A stretch of DNA of 64,000 nt from Pegoplata infirma (GCA_963921195.1 OY992536.1:104124778-104188777), one strand, 5' to 3'; counted from the stretch's first letter, positions 33,076-45,550 are shown. The notes: generated by a model not told the origin, from the sequence alone. Numbers and translations are program-made.

Positions 33076-35300
33076 TTATTAGTTTTTGTGAGCTGAACGC
33101 GAATGACATAACATATAAAAATCGGTTGAACGGTTTTCGAGATATCGCTACTGGTAATTTAGGAGGTTACTCCTAATTTCAAGAGATTGTTTAAGAATAA
33201 TCTCAAAATTTCTTTCCCTTGACCCTTTCATAGAGCTTGAGACAGTCTTTCATTTAAACTTAATTTAAGTTAAATGGGTCAGTCTTAGTGAAATCAATCA
33301 TAAATAGCTAGAAATTTTCGTGACCCCCTCCGATTTTGATGAAATTTGGTTTAGTTGTAACACTAAGTGATAAACTAACGCACACTTATTTTCAGCCCTC
33401 TAAGTAAACAGTGGGCGAAAACACGGAGGGTCAAAATTTCCCCCAAAATCTCCCAGTCGCGACACTTTGCACCGTAAAAACTTAATATCGTTGGTTCTAT
33501 TATAGCTAGAAAGCCCATTTTTGGTTTGTTTTGAAGCTCATAATATGCTCTACAAGACTTACCATAACCAAAAAATTTTCGAAAAAAATAAGGGTTTCCT
33601 CCCTTATTTTAAGGTCGTGATATACGGAGGAGAAAATGGGGAGGATGGTATCCCCCGATTTTTTTTTACTTGCTAATCTTTTAGAGAAAGTCCTAAAGAA
33701 TATATTCTAAAATTTTTATGTTGGGAGAACAATGATATCGCTCAAAATCAAAATTTTTCATAATTTTCCCCCAAAATCTCCAAATCGCAACACTCTTTAA
33801 CCTTAAAAATTTTATATCAGAAGTGCTTTTGTAGCTACAGAGCCCATTTTTTTGTTTTAAAGCTTATAATACGCTCTACAAGACATACCAAAACCAAAAA
33901 ATTTTCCAAAAAAATGAATTGGTGCCCCCCTTATTTGAAGGTCGTGGCAAAGGGTGGAGGAAATGGGGGGAAAGTATCTCCCGATTTTTTTTTACTTGGT
34001 ATTCTCAAAGTGGAAGTCCTAATGAACATATCTACAATTTTTATGTTGGGACAACAATGGGGTCGACTAAAATCAAAAATTTTCAAAATTTTCCCCCAAA
34101 ATCAACAAATCGCGACATTCTTGCGCCTCCCATTGGACTCCCAAGATAAAAATTTCAGGATATGCTCTCTAGAACTTACTCTTTTAAAAAAAAACAAGAT
34201 GAAAAAAATTGTGGGATACTATCTCCCAATTTCTCCCAACCCTTGCCACGATATTTTAATACAAGAGGCACCCCTCATTTTTTTTTTTTTTTGTGATAGT
34301 AATATTGTAGGGCATATTAAGAGCTTTAAAACAAGCCAAAAATGGACTCTGTAGCTACAATACAGTCCACGATATTAAATTTGTAATGTGCAAGATTGTC
34401 GCGATTTGGAGATTTTGGGGGAAATTGTGAAAAATTTTGATTTTGGTCGATCTGATTGTTGTCCCAACATAAAAATTTTAGGATATGTTCATTAGGACTT
34501 GCACTTTGAGAATACCAAGTAAAAAAAAAAATCGGGGGATACCTTCCCCCCATTTCCTCCACCCTTTGCCTCGACCTTTAAATAAGGGGGGCACCCTTCC
34601 TTTTTTTCTAAAATTTTTTGGTTAAGGTAGGTATTGTAGAGCATACTATAAGCTTTAAAACAAACAAAAATGGGCTCTGTAGCTACAATAGCACTTATGA
34701 TATTAAATTTTTAAGGTTCAACAGTGTTGCGATTTGGAGATTTTAGAGGAAATTGTGAAAAATTTTGATTTTGAGTGATCCCATTGTTGTCCAAACTTAA
34801 AAATTTTAGAATATATTCTTTAGGACTTTCTCTATAAGATTATCAAGTAAAAAAAAAAAATCGGGGGATACCATCCTCCCCATTTTCTCCTCCCTTTATT
34901 ACGACCTTAAAATAAGGGAGGTAACCCTTATTTTTTTCGAAAATTTTTTGGTTATGGTAGGTCTTGTAGAGCATATTATGAGCTTCAAAACAAACCCAAA
35001 ATGGGCTTTCTATCTATAACAGAACCAACGATATTAAGTTTTTACGGTGTAAAGTGCCGCGACTGGGAGATTTTGGGGGAAATTTTGACCCTTCGTATTT
35101 TCGGCCCCTGTTGACTTAGAGGGCTGAAAATTTGCATTTGTTAGTTTTTTACGTAGTGTAAGAACTTAACCAAATTTCATCAATATCGGAGGGGGTCAAA
35201 AATATTCATGATTGATTTCACTAATAATGACCCAAATCCGATCGTTTTAACCCGTTATGCCCTTCGGCCAAAGTTTTGGATTTTTGGAATTTTTTCATCA
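33076..35300. repeat. 2-kb palindrome (foldback) centred near 34.2 kb
   Basis: The left arm (about 33330-34220) carries CCAAAATCTCCCAGTCGCGA, GCTCTACAAGACTTACCATA and AATAAGGGTTTCCTCCC, with a second diverged round from 33770. The right arm (about 34250-35260) mirrors them in order, for example TATGGTAGGTCTTGTAGAGC and CGCGACTGGGAGATTTTGG. Each arm is itself an imperfect two-unit direct repeat of about 440 bp. No TSD found. Frames at 33914-34562 are repeat translations. Confidence 0.88.
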
Positions 35301-35302
35301 AT

Positions 35303-35331
35303 ATTTTGGGCTTTTGAAAAAAGCCCAAAAT
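35303..35331. repeat. Perfect 13-bp stem hairpin
   Basis: ATTTTGGGCTTTT and AAAAGCCCAAAAT are separated by a 3-base GAA loop. It lies just outside the right end of the large palindrome and could extrude as a cruciform. No ORF precedes it, so I do not call it a terminator. Confidence 0.9.
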
Positions 35332-35499
35332 AGACAGAAAAATGGTATTGCGATACATTATTTTTATTAACTTTGGCATGCGAAAAAATTTCTGAAATCG
35401 GTCGAGCGGTTTTCACAGATATCGCCATTTGTCAAAACATTTACGTAAATGGTGGTTTTTGCTACGTTCAACAAATTTAGAAAAAAAAAAAATCTTAAA

Positions 35500-35740
35500 T
35501 TTTTTTCCACTGCTTTATAGACCTTGAGACAAACTTTTATTTAAGCTTAATATTAGCCAAATCGCATCATTTAAACCCATGGCGCCCAAAGTTTAAGATT
35601 AGAGTTTTTTGGTGAACATTTTATAAAAAACCCAAAACTTTGATCAAAGCGTCCCACGGGTTTTAATCGTCGGATTAATTTTAATTCAAATTAATTTTAA
35701 ATAAAAGTTTGTCTCAAACTCTATTAAATGGTAAACAAAG
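35500..35740. repeat. Second palindrome near 35.6 kb
   Basis: TTGAGACAAACTTTTATTTA (35524) is mirrored by TAAATAAAAGTTTGTCTCAA (35698). AAACCCATGG and CCACGGGTTTT lie near the centre. GCTTGAGACAGTCTTTCATT at 33237 is a diverged copy, so this belongs to the same composite element. Confidence 0.8.
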
Positions 35741-35859
35741 AGAAATTTTTATTTTTTTTTTAATTTATTCATTAATTAATTTTTATTTAGCAAAGTCAAT
35801 TTTTGCAAAAAACATTTTTTGCAAATTTCAAATAGCGATATCTCGAAAACTGTTGGACC

Positions 35860-36867
35860 AGAGTTTTTCACGGGAATTCCCGTAAATTTTCGATCCCGAA
35901 ATCCCGGGAAATAGAGCGGGAATTCCCGGGAATTGAAATTGTTGATTTTCCGACTTCTATTGATTATTTTGTATGTAATTTTTTAGACATTTTATTAAAA
36001 TTCTTGATAGTTGTTGGCAGAAACGTACGCAGGGACCAGGTGGGCCCAAAAAGTATTCCAAGAAAGACCTAGCTAAAAAATGTCATAAAATCTGAGACTT
36101 ACGAAATGAAAAATGTCTCACAATATCTAAATCTTCGACAGGATATAATTGTCAGAACCTGATAATTCTTTTCAGAAGCTGAGAAATTTTCTTTCTGAGA
36201 CCTGCATTAAAAAAATGTGCAGCATGATTATTTGTTTCTATAGAAAATATTTATGTCTCTGGACATGATTCTTTTTAAATTGAAATAAAATCTTTGTAAG
36301 GAATGACTCTGAAATTAACGGGGTTTCTTCTAGAAACCAGAATTTTTAAATTTTTTAATAATTATGTGGGGTAAATTTTCTTATAATTTCATGTCTTTGA
36401 AACATTTACATTCAGTTTCAGAGACATAATTAAGAAATTCCTGTGAATCAGTTTCATTGTGTTCTAGAGGCAAAGCGTTGAGAACCAATTGTAAAATGAA
36501 CTGAGATTAACTAGAATAAATGATGAATTTGTATTATTAAAACAGATAAAGCGATGTAAAATAACATATTCACTTAAGAATACTTTTAAGACTTCGACAT
36601 ATTTGGACCTTTTTTTTATAAAAACTGTTTAACAAAAATTTTTCTTTTTTTCTCGAAACTTATTTTTTTTAAGGTACTAAATGAGATTTTTATGGTGTTA
36701 ATAAACATTATAAATAGTGTGATCGCTTTCATGAGGTTTTTTATATATTTTTTTGACAAAAAATTTGGGTTTCTACTTTTTGCGGGAATTCCCGGGATCC
36801 CGGGAAATTTAAAAATGAATCCCGCTTTCCCGGGAAATGAAAAAGTCCGGGAAAAGAAAAACTCTAC
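35860..36867. mobile_element. hAT-type element with CGGGAATTCCCGGG repeats
   Basis: The left end AGAGTTTTTCACGGGAATTC is mirrored by CGGGAAAAGAAAAACTCT. The 8-bp GTTGGACC flanks it (35852-35859 and 36868-36875), with two extra bases (AC) before the right copy. Subterminal zones repeat CCCGGGAA/TTCCCGGG. The middle holds decayed dyad repeats (36080-36330) and GTACGCAGGGACCAGGTGGG, which resembles the end of the hAT at 55442. Removing the element joins TATCTCGAAAACTGTTGGACC to GATTTTAAGG in the older repeat. Confidence 0.85.
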
Positions 36868-37100
36868 GTTGGACCGATTTTAAGGCTTTTTTTATATTCG
36901 TGTTCAGCACATCAAAACTAATATAAATTATGTGTCGCAAGACACATATTATTTTAAAAAAAATTTATTTTAATTTTTCAAAAATTTAAAGCATTGTTCG
37001 CCAGGCCCCACGGGTTAATTTAATCCGATTGGCCTTAAATTTTTACCACATAACTTTAAGGTCTAGTAGAATCAAAAATTTCCCGGACACTTGGGAAAAT

Positions 37101-37819
37101 CAAAAATTTTAGAAAAATTGTCACTCTACTACACATATGTACATACATTACTAACAAGCACACACACATCCATACACACTCACACCTAATACACACATTC
37201 AAAGCAAATAATAAAAAAAAAACACTATAAAACAAAAACAAACATGTTTAAAATATTTTTTTGTGGCTTTGTGTATGTTTTATTGTATAGTTTCATCTCT
37301 AACGTTTTGTGTGTGTTTGCAAATTTTTTTATCCTGTTCACACACACACACATACATACAACAATAACAGCAATTTCTGTCATCGTTGTTGTTTCTATAC
37401 ACGCATAAAAAACGCATTCATATGTACAAGTGAATTACCACCCCCACCTCCTCTGGGTACCACGTTTATTTTTATTTTTATTTTTATTTTTTTCAAATAT
37501 TTTTACATATACACATGCATTTGCACTCTCTCATTTACATACATGTTCATGTGGTTGGTATCCATGTGAAAGCGTGAACGATGATACAAAAAAAAATTAA
37601 TGAAACGATTTTGGTTTTTTGTTTTGTGCAAAAATGTTTTTTACAAAAAAATAACGACCAAAACAAAACAACAAATACTAAAAAAATGCAAAAGTGTGGC
37701 AAAACACGTAAACAGGGTTGCCATTTTAAATGTTTGTTAATACACATTTGGAGGATTAATCAAATGAAAAAAAGAGAGAAAATATTTCAATATAAATTTT
37801 AAGCATTAAAAAATTTAGA
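37101..37819. other. Microsatellite-rich, apparently single-copy DNA
   Basis: CA/CACACA runs at 37155-37200 and 37338-37360 and a TTTTTA run at 37464-37490. Short frames here contain no recognisable motif. No TE ends found. Confidence 0.5.
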
Positions 37820-38689
37820 AAATTCAAACTAACCCAGGAAAATTTCCTATTACAATAGATTCTTAAATATATTCTACACGCAAAAAAAAACTTGTGTCGG
37901 AGTGAGCAAAAATCTGGCATAATTTTACCAAAAATATGCTAAAACTACAACCGACGAAGTAGTTTTCGTAATTTAGCCAAAACACTTATGTAAAAAATTT
38001 TGAAGAAAATGCTAATGCTATTTAAGCAAAAACTTGGTAAAATATACCAAAAGAAATATGGTGAAATATACCAAAATTATTTGAAAAGCTGACTAAAAAT
38101 AATGCTAAAAATTACCACATTTATGCTAAAATAAATTTTCAATAAATTTTTGTAAAAATTTGTAAATATATTTGTTGAATTTAAAATTTTCACAGAATAA
38201 ATCCATATTAATATAATAAATGTTGTGTAGGATTTAATTTACCACACTCTAATCAAAATTTGTTGAAATTTACCCAATTTATAGTAGGAAACTGGACTCC
38301 TACTACACACAGAAAACGGTTTCGTTGTGCCAACCAAATTTAGAACCAACCAAATTATTGTAGTCCAGCCAACTATCACTTTTATCAGTTGTGATTACTA
38401 ATAATTTCATTTCAATCGAATGGCATATTTATCGAATTTCATTACGAGCAACTGAATATATCTGTTGAAGCAACGAAAAATTATAAGACAAAAATGGTTG
38501 TTATAACCGATATTATAGCACCACAACTAAAATATTTTATTAATGGGCTCCTTCAGCCGCAAAATAAACAGACAAAAATAATGTTTTTTTGTAATATATT
38601 TATTAAATAAGTTACACAATTTTACAAGAATATATACATAAGTTGGTATTTAATGCTACCATAATTTTTAAAAATAGTTTTTTATAAAA

Positions 38690-41600
38690 AAAAATTCTCA
38701 GAATTTGAGAAAAACGTCTCAGCACTTTTTCTATAGAAAATATGAGATTTTTCCTATAGAAAAAAATCCTAGAATCTCAGACTTTTTGTATAGAATCTAA
38801 GACATTTTTTATAGTAAAAATATATTATAATTTAAGACTTCTATAGCAAAAATGTGTAAGAATCTGAGACTTTTTCTATAGAAAATATGTCTTAGAATTT
38901 AATACTTTTTCGATAGAAAAAATGTCTTTGAATCTAAGACTTTTTCTATAGGAAAAATGTCTCAAAACTTTTTTTAAGAAATGGTTTTAGATTCTGAAAC
39001 ATTTTGCCTAAACGAAATTCTCAAAGTCTGAGACATTTTTTTTAAAGCAAGACTTTTTCTATAGAAAAATTCTCAGATTCTGAGACATTTTTTCTATAGA
39101 AAAATTCTCAGATTCTGAGACTTTTTTTCTATAGAAAAATTCTCAGATTCTGAGACTGTTTTTCTATAGAAAAATTCTCAGATTCTAAAACTTTTTTTCT
39201 ATAGAAAAATTCTCAGATTTTTAGACTTTTTTTCTATAGAAAAATTCTCAGATTCTGAGACTTTTTTTCTATAGAAAAATTCTCAAATTCTGAGACTTTT
39301 TTTCTATAGAAAAATTCTCAGATTCTGAGACTTTTTTCTATAGAAAAATTCTCAGATTCTGAAACTTTTTTTCTATAGAAAAATTCTCAGATTCTGAGAC
39401 TTATTTCTATAGAAAAATTCTCAGATTCTGAGACTTTTTTTTCTATAGAAAAATTCTCAGATTCTGAGACTTTTTTTCTATAGAAAAATTCTCAGATTCT
39501 GAGACTTTTTTTCTATAGAAAAATTCTCAGATTCTGAGACTTTTTTTCTATAGAAAAATTCTCAGATTCTGAGACTTTTTTTCTATAGAAAAATTCTCAG
39601 ATTCTGAGACTTTTTTTCTATAGAAAAATTATCAGATTCTGAGACTTTTTTCTATAGAAAAATTATCAGATTCTGAGACTTTTTTTCTATAGAAAAATTC
39701 TCAGATTCTGAGACTTTTTTCTATAGAAAAATTCTCAAATTCTGAGACTTTTCTTCTATTGAAAAATGCTCAGATTCTGAGACTTTTTTTCTATAGAAAA
39801 ATTCTCAAATCTTGAGACTTTTTTTCTATAGAAAAATTCTCAGATTCTGAGACTTTTTTTCTATAGAAAAATTCTCAGATTCTGAGACTTTTTTTCTATA
39901 GAAAAATTCTCAGATTCTGAGACTTTTTTTCTATAGAAAAATTCTCAGATTCTGAGACTTTTTTTCTATAGAAAAATTCTCAGATTCTGAGACTTTTTTT
40001 CTATAGAAAAATTCTCAGATTCTGAGACTTTTTTTCTATAAAAAAATTCTCAGATTCTGAGACTTTTTTCTATAGAAAAATTCTCAGATTCTGAGACTTT
40101 TTTTATATAGAAAAATTCTCAGATTCAGAGACTTTTTTCTATAGAAAAATTCTCAGATTCTGCGACTTTTTTTCTGTAGAAAAATTCTCACATTCTGAGA
40201 CTTTTTTTTTATAGAAAAATTCTCAGATTCTGAGACATTATTTGCATAGAAAATTTCTTAAATGCTTTTTCTATAGAAAAATTCTCAGATTCTGAGACAT
40301 TTTTCTATAGAAAAATTCTCAGATTCTGAGACTTTTTTTCTATAGAAAAATTCTCAGATTCTGAGACTCATTTTTTTTTTTCTCATTTTAAATAATTTTT
40401 TAACCTAACCGAGAACTGGTAACAATGACCGTCGTCTCGTTGTAGCGAAATCGACCAAGGGTTTTGGTGGAAATCGAACCCACGACCCCCTGTTTCATAG
40501 GCTAGAACGCTACCAACTAGCCTATAGGGCAAGTCTGAGACTTTTTTCTATAGAAAAATTCAAAGATTCTGAGACTTTTTTTCTATAAAAAAATTCTCAG
40601 ATTCTGAGACTTTTTTCTATAGAAAAATTCTCAGATTCTGAGACTTTTTTTATATAGAAAAATTCTCAGATTCTGAGACTGTTTTTCTATAGAAAAATTC
40701 TCAGATTCTAAAACTTTTTTTCTATAGAAAAATTCTCAGATTTTTAGACTTTTTTTCTATAGAAAAATTCTCAGATTCTGAGACTTTTTTTTTATAGAAA
40801 AATTCTCAGATTCTGAGCCTTTTTTTCTATAGAAAAATTCTCAGATTCTGAGACTGTTTTTCTATAGAAAAATTCTCAGATTCTGAGACTTTTTTCTATA
40901 GAAAAATTCTCAGATTCTGAGACCTTATTCATATAGAAAAATTCTCAGATTCAGAGACTTTTTTCTATAGAAAAATTCTCAGATTCTGCGACTTTTTTTC
41001 TATAGAAAAATTCTCAGATTCTGCGACTTTTTTTCTATAGAAAAATTCTCAGATTCTGAGACTTTTTTTCTATAGAAAAATTCTCAGATTCTGAGACATT
41101 ATTTACATAGAAAAATTCTTAAATGCTGACACATTTTTTCTGTAAAAAAATTCTCAGAATCTGAGAAATTTTCTATAAAAAAAATTATCCCAGAATTTGA
41201 CGATTTTTCTACAGAAAAACTGTCTCAGAATCTGATAATTTTTCTACAGAAATTTTTTTCATACAAAAAATGACTCAGAATCAGTGACTTTTTTCATGCA
41301 AAAAGTCTCTCAGAATTTTAGATTTTTTCCATAAAAAAAAATGTCTCAGATTCTAAGACTTTTTCTATAGAAAAGTTTCTCAAATTCTGAGACTTCTTCC
41401 ATAGAATCTGAGACTTTTTATTAGAAACTCTTAAGACTTTTTCTATAGAAGACTTTCTCCGAATCCAAGACTTTTTCAATAGAAAAATTGTCATAGAATC
41501 TGAGACTTTTTCTATTGAAAAAACTTTTTAGAATCTAAGACATTCTATTGAACAAATGTCTCAGAATCTGAGAGTTTTCTATGGAAAAAATGGTTTGGAA

Positions 41601-42560
41601 TCTGAGACTTCTTTTACCGAAAAACTGTTTCATAATCATAATTTTTTTGTTAGAAAAAATGTCTCAGAGTTTGAGATAATTTTTCTATAGAAAAAGTCTC
41701 AGATTCTGACACATTTTGGCTATAGAAGTCCTAAATTCTGATACATTTTTACTATAGAAAATGTCTCCCTATAGACAATTTTTTTTGTTTCAAAGTAAAA
41801 TTCTCTGATATTTTTTCTGAGATATTTTTTTAATGGAAAAATTCTCAGATTCTCTGACATTTTTTTTTTGTAAAGAAATTCTCAGATTCTGAGATATTTT
41901 TTTGGTAAAAAAATGTCTCAGAATCTGAGAATTTTTCTATAGAAATAATGTCTCAAAATCTGTAAATTTTTTTACCAAAAAAAATGTCTCAGAATCTGAG
42001 AATTTTTCTATAAAAAAATGTCTCAGAATCTGAGAATTTTCTATAGAAAGAAGTCTCAAATTCTAAGAATTTTTCTATGGAAAAAATTTCAGAGTCAGAG
42101 AATTTTTCTATAGCAAAAATGTGTCAGAATCTGAGAATTTTTCTATAGAAAAAATTTCTTACAATCTGAAACTTTTTCTAGATTTTGAGACATTTTTTCT
42201 ATAAAAAAATTCGCAGATTCTGGGACATTTTTTTATAGGAAAATTCTCAGATTTTAAGAAATTTTTTCTATGGAAAAATTCTCAGATTCTGATACATTTT
42301 TTCTATAGAAAAATTGTCAGATTCTGAGACATTTTTCCTATAGAAAAATTCTCAGATTCTGAGACATTTTTTCAATAGAAAAATTCCCAGATTCTGAGAC
42401 ATTTTTCCTATAGAAAAATTCTCAGCTTTTCTCGGATTCTGGGACATTTTTTCTATATAAAATTTCTCAGATTGTGAGACATTTTTTCTATAGAAAAAAT
42501 CTCAGATTTTGTGACTTTTTATTTAAAAAAAAGGCGCAGATTCTAAGACATTTTTCCCAA
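38690..42560. repeat. 35-bp double-dyad satellite, 3.9 kb
   Basis: Consensus unit: TTTTTTTCTATAGAAAAA followed by TTCTCAGATTCTGAGAC, 34-37 bp. The first part contains the perfect palindrome TTTTTCTATAGAAAAA; the second, TCTCAGA-T-TCTGAGA, is a near-palindrome. The centre (39050-41100) is homogeneous, while both flanks are increasingly diverged. Variant units recur in order (GAGACTGTTTTTC then CTAAAAC then TTTTTAGAC at about 39153 and 40677; TTCAGAGAC then TGCGAC at about 40125 and 40950), showing block duplications. A SINE interrupts it. Confidence 0.95.
40401..40531 (-). mobile_element. tRNA-derived SINE, copy 3, inside the satellite
   Basis: On the minus strand, GGCTAGTTGGTAGCGTTC and GTGGGTTCGATTTCCACC give A- and B-box-like segments, followed by CCTTGGTCGATTTCGCTACA and the CTCGGTTAGG tail. 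It inserted into the array and has not been multiplied with it, so it postdates the last homogenisation of neighbouring units. Confidence 0.78.
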
Positions 42561-43320
42561 ATCCGATATATTTTTTTTTAGAAAAGTTTTTAGTTTAAAA
42601 AATTTTCCAGAATACATGGAGTTAGCCTTATACCTTCATCCTTGTGCCTTATACCCATTAATGTCTCGCATCTTCATCCATATTTTTCTCGTTTTTCAAA
42701 TTCTTCTTTTACTCCTTATAGACATCTGCACACATTCCTCTACAGTACATGCATAAGGATAATTTTGCTTACCCCATGTGTTCCTCATGTAAATCTCTGA
42801 AAAAAAAATTGTCATTACATTTAGAGCGACAATCTTATTATTAAAAAAGCTTACGGTTTATTTAGACGATTTCGCCATGTTTTATCTGCCCAGTTACGAC
42901 CAGTTAATGCGCGAATTCCTTTTTTTAATTTTTTTACCGTGTTTTTTTATTAAAATTGATAATTTTTGATTTTAGTAATTTTTAATAAATTAAAAATAAT
43001 AACAAATCTTAAAATATTTTCTGACATTAATTGCAGAAAACAATTTTTGATACAAATGACTAATTAATGGTTGTGATATACAATTTTTGTATTTTAAGTG
43101 GTTACTTGTACTGGTAATTGCAGGAACAGATGTAGTATTTTAATATGTAGTTTATATAACCAATATATGGTCAATAAGGCACTTATACGATTATATTGAT
43201 ATTTCTTCACTCATTAGTATAGTTTTTCTTCTCTTACTGTAGAAAATGAGTTAGAAGATATAAATTATGTATTCAATAATAGAAATTTGATAATTACAAC
43301 TGAATCCCAACTGCTCTTTT
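42561..43320. other. Right interior of the inner TA element
   Basis: Non-repetitive AT-rich sequence from GAATACATGGAGTTAGCC to the right terminus. No ORF longer than a few dozen codons and no recognised motif. Confidence 0.45.
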
Positions 43321-43434
43321 TTCTGTGTGTATAAATTGGGTAATTTTACTCTGAATGTGTAAATTGAATAAATTGACCATTATTGGTTAATTTAAATAAA
43401 AAAGAGTTGAATAAAAATAACAAAAAAAAAAAAA

Positions 43435-43512
43435 CATTCGGCGCCAGCCAGCATCGAACTCGACACCTTCCGATTTGAAAGTACACTTCTTAACCACTAC
43501 GCTACGGAAGCT
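43435..43512 (-). repeat. tRNA-like sequence, not a functional tRNA
   Basis: On the minus strand, GTAGCGTAGTGGTTAAGAAG looks like a D-arm and A box, and GTGTCGAGTTCGATGC looks like a T-arm and B box. The 5' GCTTCCG does not pair with the 3' end and the anticodon arm is irregular. Probably the head of a SINE or a tRNA pseudogene. Confidence 0.45.
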
Positions 43513-43739
43513 TATACTTTTATCTGGCGTTTTAGTTATTTAACATGTGTGTATGTATTTTGGTTGACAATTTTATTTACACATTTGTGTGTAAAATATT
43601 TGAATTAACGGATAATATTTATAATTTGCTGTGTTTAATTGGTTTAAAAGTATTTTACGCATTTTGTGCTGATATTAACACAAAATGCGTTCTATTCAAC
43701 CAAAATTTACCCAATTTATATCAGTAAGTTTACATGCGT

Positions 43740-44290
43740 TTTTTAGAGTGCACCGACCAACTGACCCTTTTTGTACAATTTTCTCGAGTGACTGCTGCCT
43801 ACGCTTCTTCTTGAAGTAAAGGATCCGCTATAGCTTCACGAATTTATTTAAAAGCATCCTGTAAAAATAGAAAATTATTACAAAACATAAATTTTTAATT
43901 TAAAAAATTGGTTAACCCCATTGGTCTCTTGGTAAGGAGGAACACTTACTTTGTCATTCCATTTGTAACTCATCAAAACAGGTATGGACTCCCTTGGCTT
44001 TGGGTTTTTAGGTTTTAATTTTATAACTAAAGGCAGGATTGGTGTCCACGCTCTTTATTGTAGTGAAGGATTCTCCATAGCTTCAAAAATTTATTTAGCA
44101 CTACCCTGCAAAAATATAAAATTATTACCAAACAATAATTTTTAACTAAAAATCTATTAAACCTTATTGGTGTCTTCGGAATGCGGGTATACTCACTTTA
44201 TCATTCCATTTGTTATTCATCGAAACATACGTCTGGGACTCCATTGGTTTTTCTTATTGAATGGTGTTTTAAGTGATGAAAGCAAAATTA
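43740..44290. repeat. Degenerate direct duplication, HINE-like
   Basis: Two copies of about 250 bp (from about 43790 and 44045) share CGCT-TTTATTG-AGTGAAGGAT, TAGCTTCA-AATTTATTTA, ACTTTGTCATTCCATTTGTA and GGACTCC-TTGG. The last blocks resemble the HINE conserved block, so this may be a decayed tandem HINE pair. Confidence 0.55.
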
Positions 44291-44378
44291 ACTTTAACAT
44301 TCTTTTATCTTACATTTATTTATCTTTTAGAAAACTAATTATTTATTTTTATTTATGTATTAATTTATTTTTATTTTA

Positions 44379-45237
44379 CCCGAGTAAAAAAATATGATCA
44401 TGTGTGACACTATGTATTGCAAGATAAATTTATATAATAAATTTTGATGTGGGATTTTTTTAAGATATCGCCATACATAACTATATGTTTTAACATCTGG
44501 TCCCATGCATCATTTCAAATTTCTAAGTGTTTTATATAAAATTTTATATGCCTCCATTATTTTTTAATTTTTTTAAGTGTTTTCCAAGAACATATTTTTA
44601 TCGCAAATATTTTTAAAGTGTTTTATATAAAATTTCATATGACTTCATATTTTTTTATTTTTCTAAGATATTTCCAAGCACCACTTTTTTATCACGAATA
44701 TTTTCTAAGTGTTTTATATAAAATTTTATATGACTCCATCTTTTAAATTTTTTCTAAGTTTTTTTCAAGGAACATTTTTGTATCGCAAATATTTTCTAAG
44801 TGTTTTATATAAAATTTTATATAACTCCATTTTTTCAAATTTTTCTAAGTTTTTTCCAAGGACAAATTTTTTTGAAAATATTTTCTAAGTGTTTTATATA
44901 AAATTTAACATGACTCCATTTTTTGAAGTCATGTTAAAGTTTTTTTCAAAGAACAACTTATTTTTATTATTTTAATTTTTCAACTTTTTATTAAAAACTA
45001 AAAAAAACATCATCCGATTTATAAAATTGTATAAATTTTAATATAATTGGATACAATTTTATATCATTGGATTAGACCAAAACTCGTATCAAAGTCGATA
45101 TAAAGTTATATAAACTGATATTATTAGATATTATTCGATCAAATCTTATGAAACCATTTTTCGTATAAGATTATATCAAAATAGACACGAACCCATATTA
45201 AATTATATATTGTGTCATATCAATTTTTTTACTCGGG
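44379..45237. mobile_element. TA-flanked MITE with 90-bp internal tandem repeats
   Basis: The ends CCCGAGTAAAAAAATATGAT and ATCAATTTTTTTACTCGGG are inverted and flanked by TA (44377-44378 and 45238-45239). The interior at 44520-44930 has five copies of a block of about 90 bp with CTAAGTGTTTTATATAAAA and TATGACTCCAT. 45000-45200 is rich in ATATAA units. No ORF. Confidence 0.85.
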
Positions 45238-45550
45238 TATATATCAATTTCCTTTTTACGTTTTTATAACACAAAAAATAAACGAACAACGCACGCACAG
45301 AAAAATACAAAATGAAAATGGCGGTCTGTATTTGTTTTGTTTTTTTGTTGTTTTCTTTCGATAAATTTTTGTGCAGGTAATTTGCGTTATTGAGCAAGCT
45401 ACTTGGTTATTTTACATAAAAAATGAATTATGTTACTTTAACATCGACAAGCATAATATTAGCAAAAATTTGGTAAAAATTTTTTTTTGGTATGAAAAAA
45501 GTTTTACCAAGTAGGATTGCTCAATCTTACACAGATTTTTTTTTTGCGTG

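Larger units (their letters stand above)
38306..43329. mobile_element. Inner TA-flanked element carrying the satellite
   Basis: The ends CACACAGAAAACGG and TTTTTTCTGTGTG are inverted and flanked by TA (38304-38305 and 43330-43331). TCAGTTGTGATTACTAATA near the left and the inverted TAATTACAACTGA near the right support pairing beyond the tip. Flanking CCAATTTATA and TATAAATTGG would rejoin. Most of the interior is the 35-bp satellite. Confidence 0.6.
37877..45550. mobile_element. TA-flanked element, 7.7 kb with nested content
   Basis: The ends CACGCAAAAAAAAACTTGTG and its counterpart ending TTTTTTGCGTG are inverted over about 38 bp (including AGATTGAGCAA/TGAGCAAAAAT). TA lies on both sides (37875-37876 and 45551-45552). 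The flanks are two halves of one older repeat whose unbroken relative is at 24.5-24.8 kb, with TA at the matching site. Much of the length is later insertion. No transposase ORF seen. A TA TSD suggests the Tc1/mariner group but is not proof. Confidence 0.72.

Noticed and set aside
38690..42560. 35-bp repeats of CRISPR-like length
   Set aside because: The repeats abut each other with no spacers; it is a satellite.
43435..43512. tRNA gene (minus strand)
   Set aside because: The D and T arms look plausible, but the 5' GCTTCCG has no pairing partner at the 3' end.
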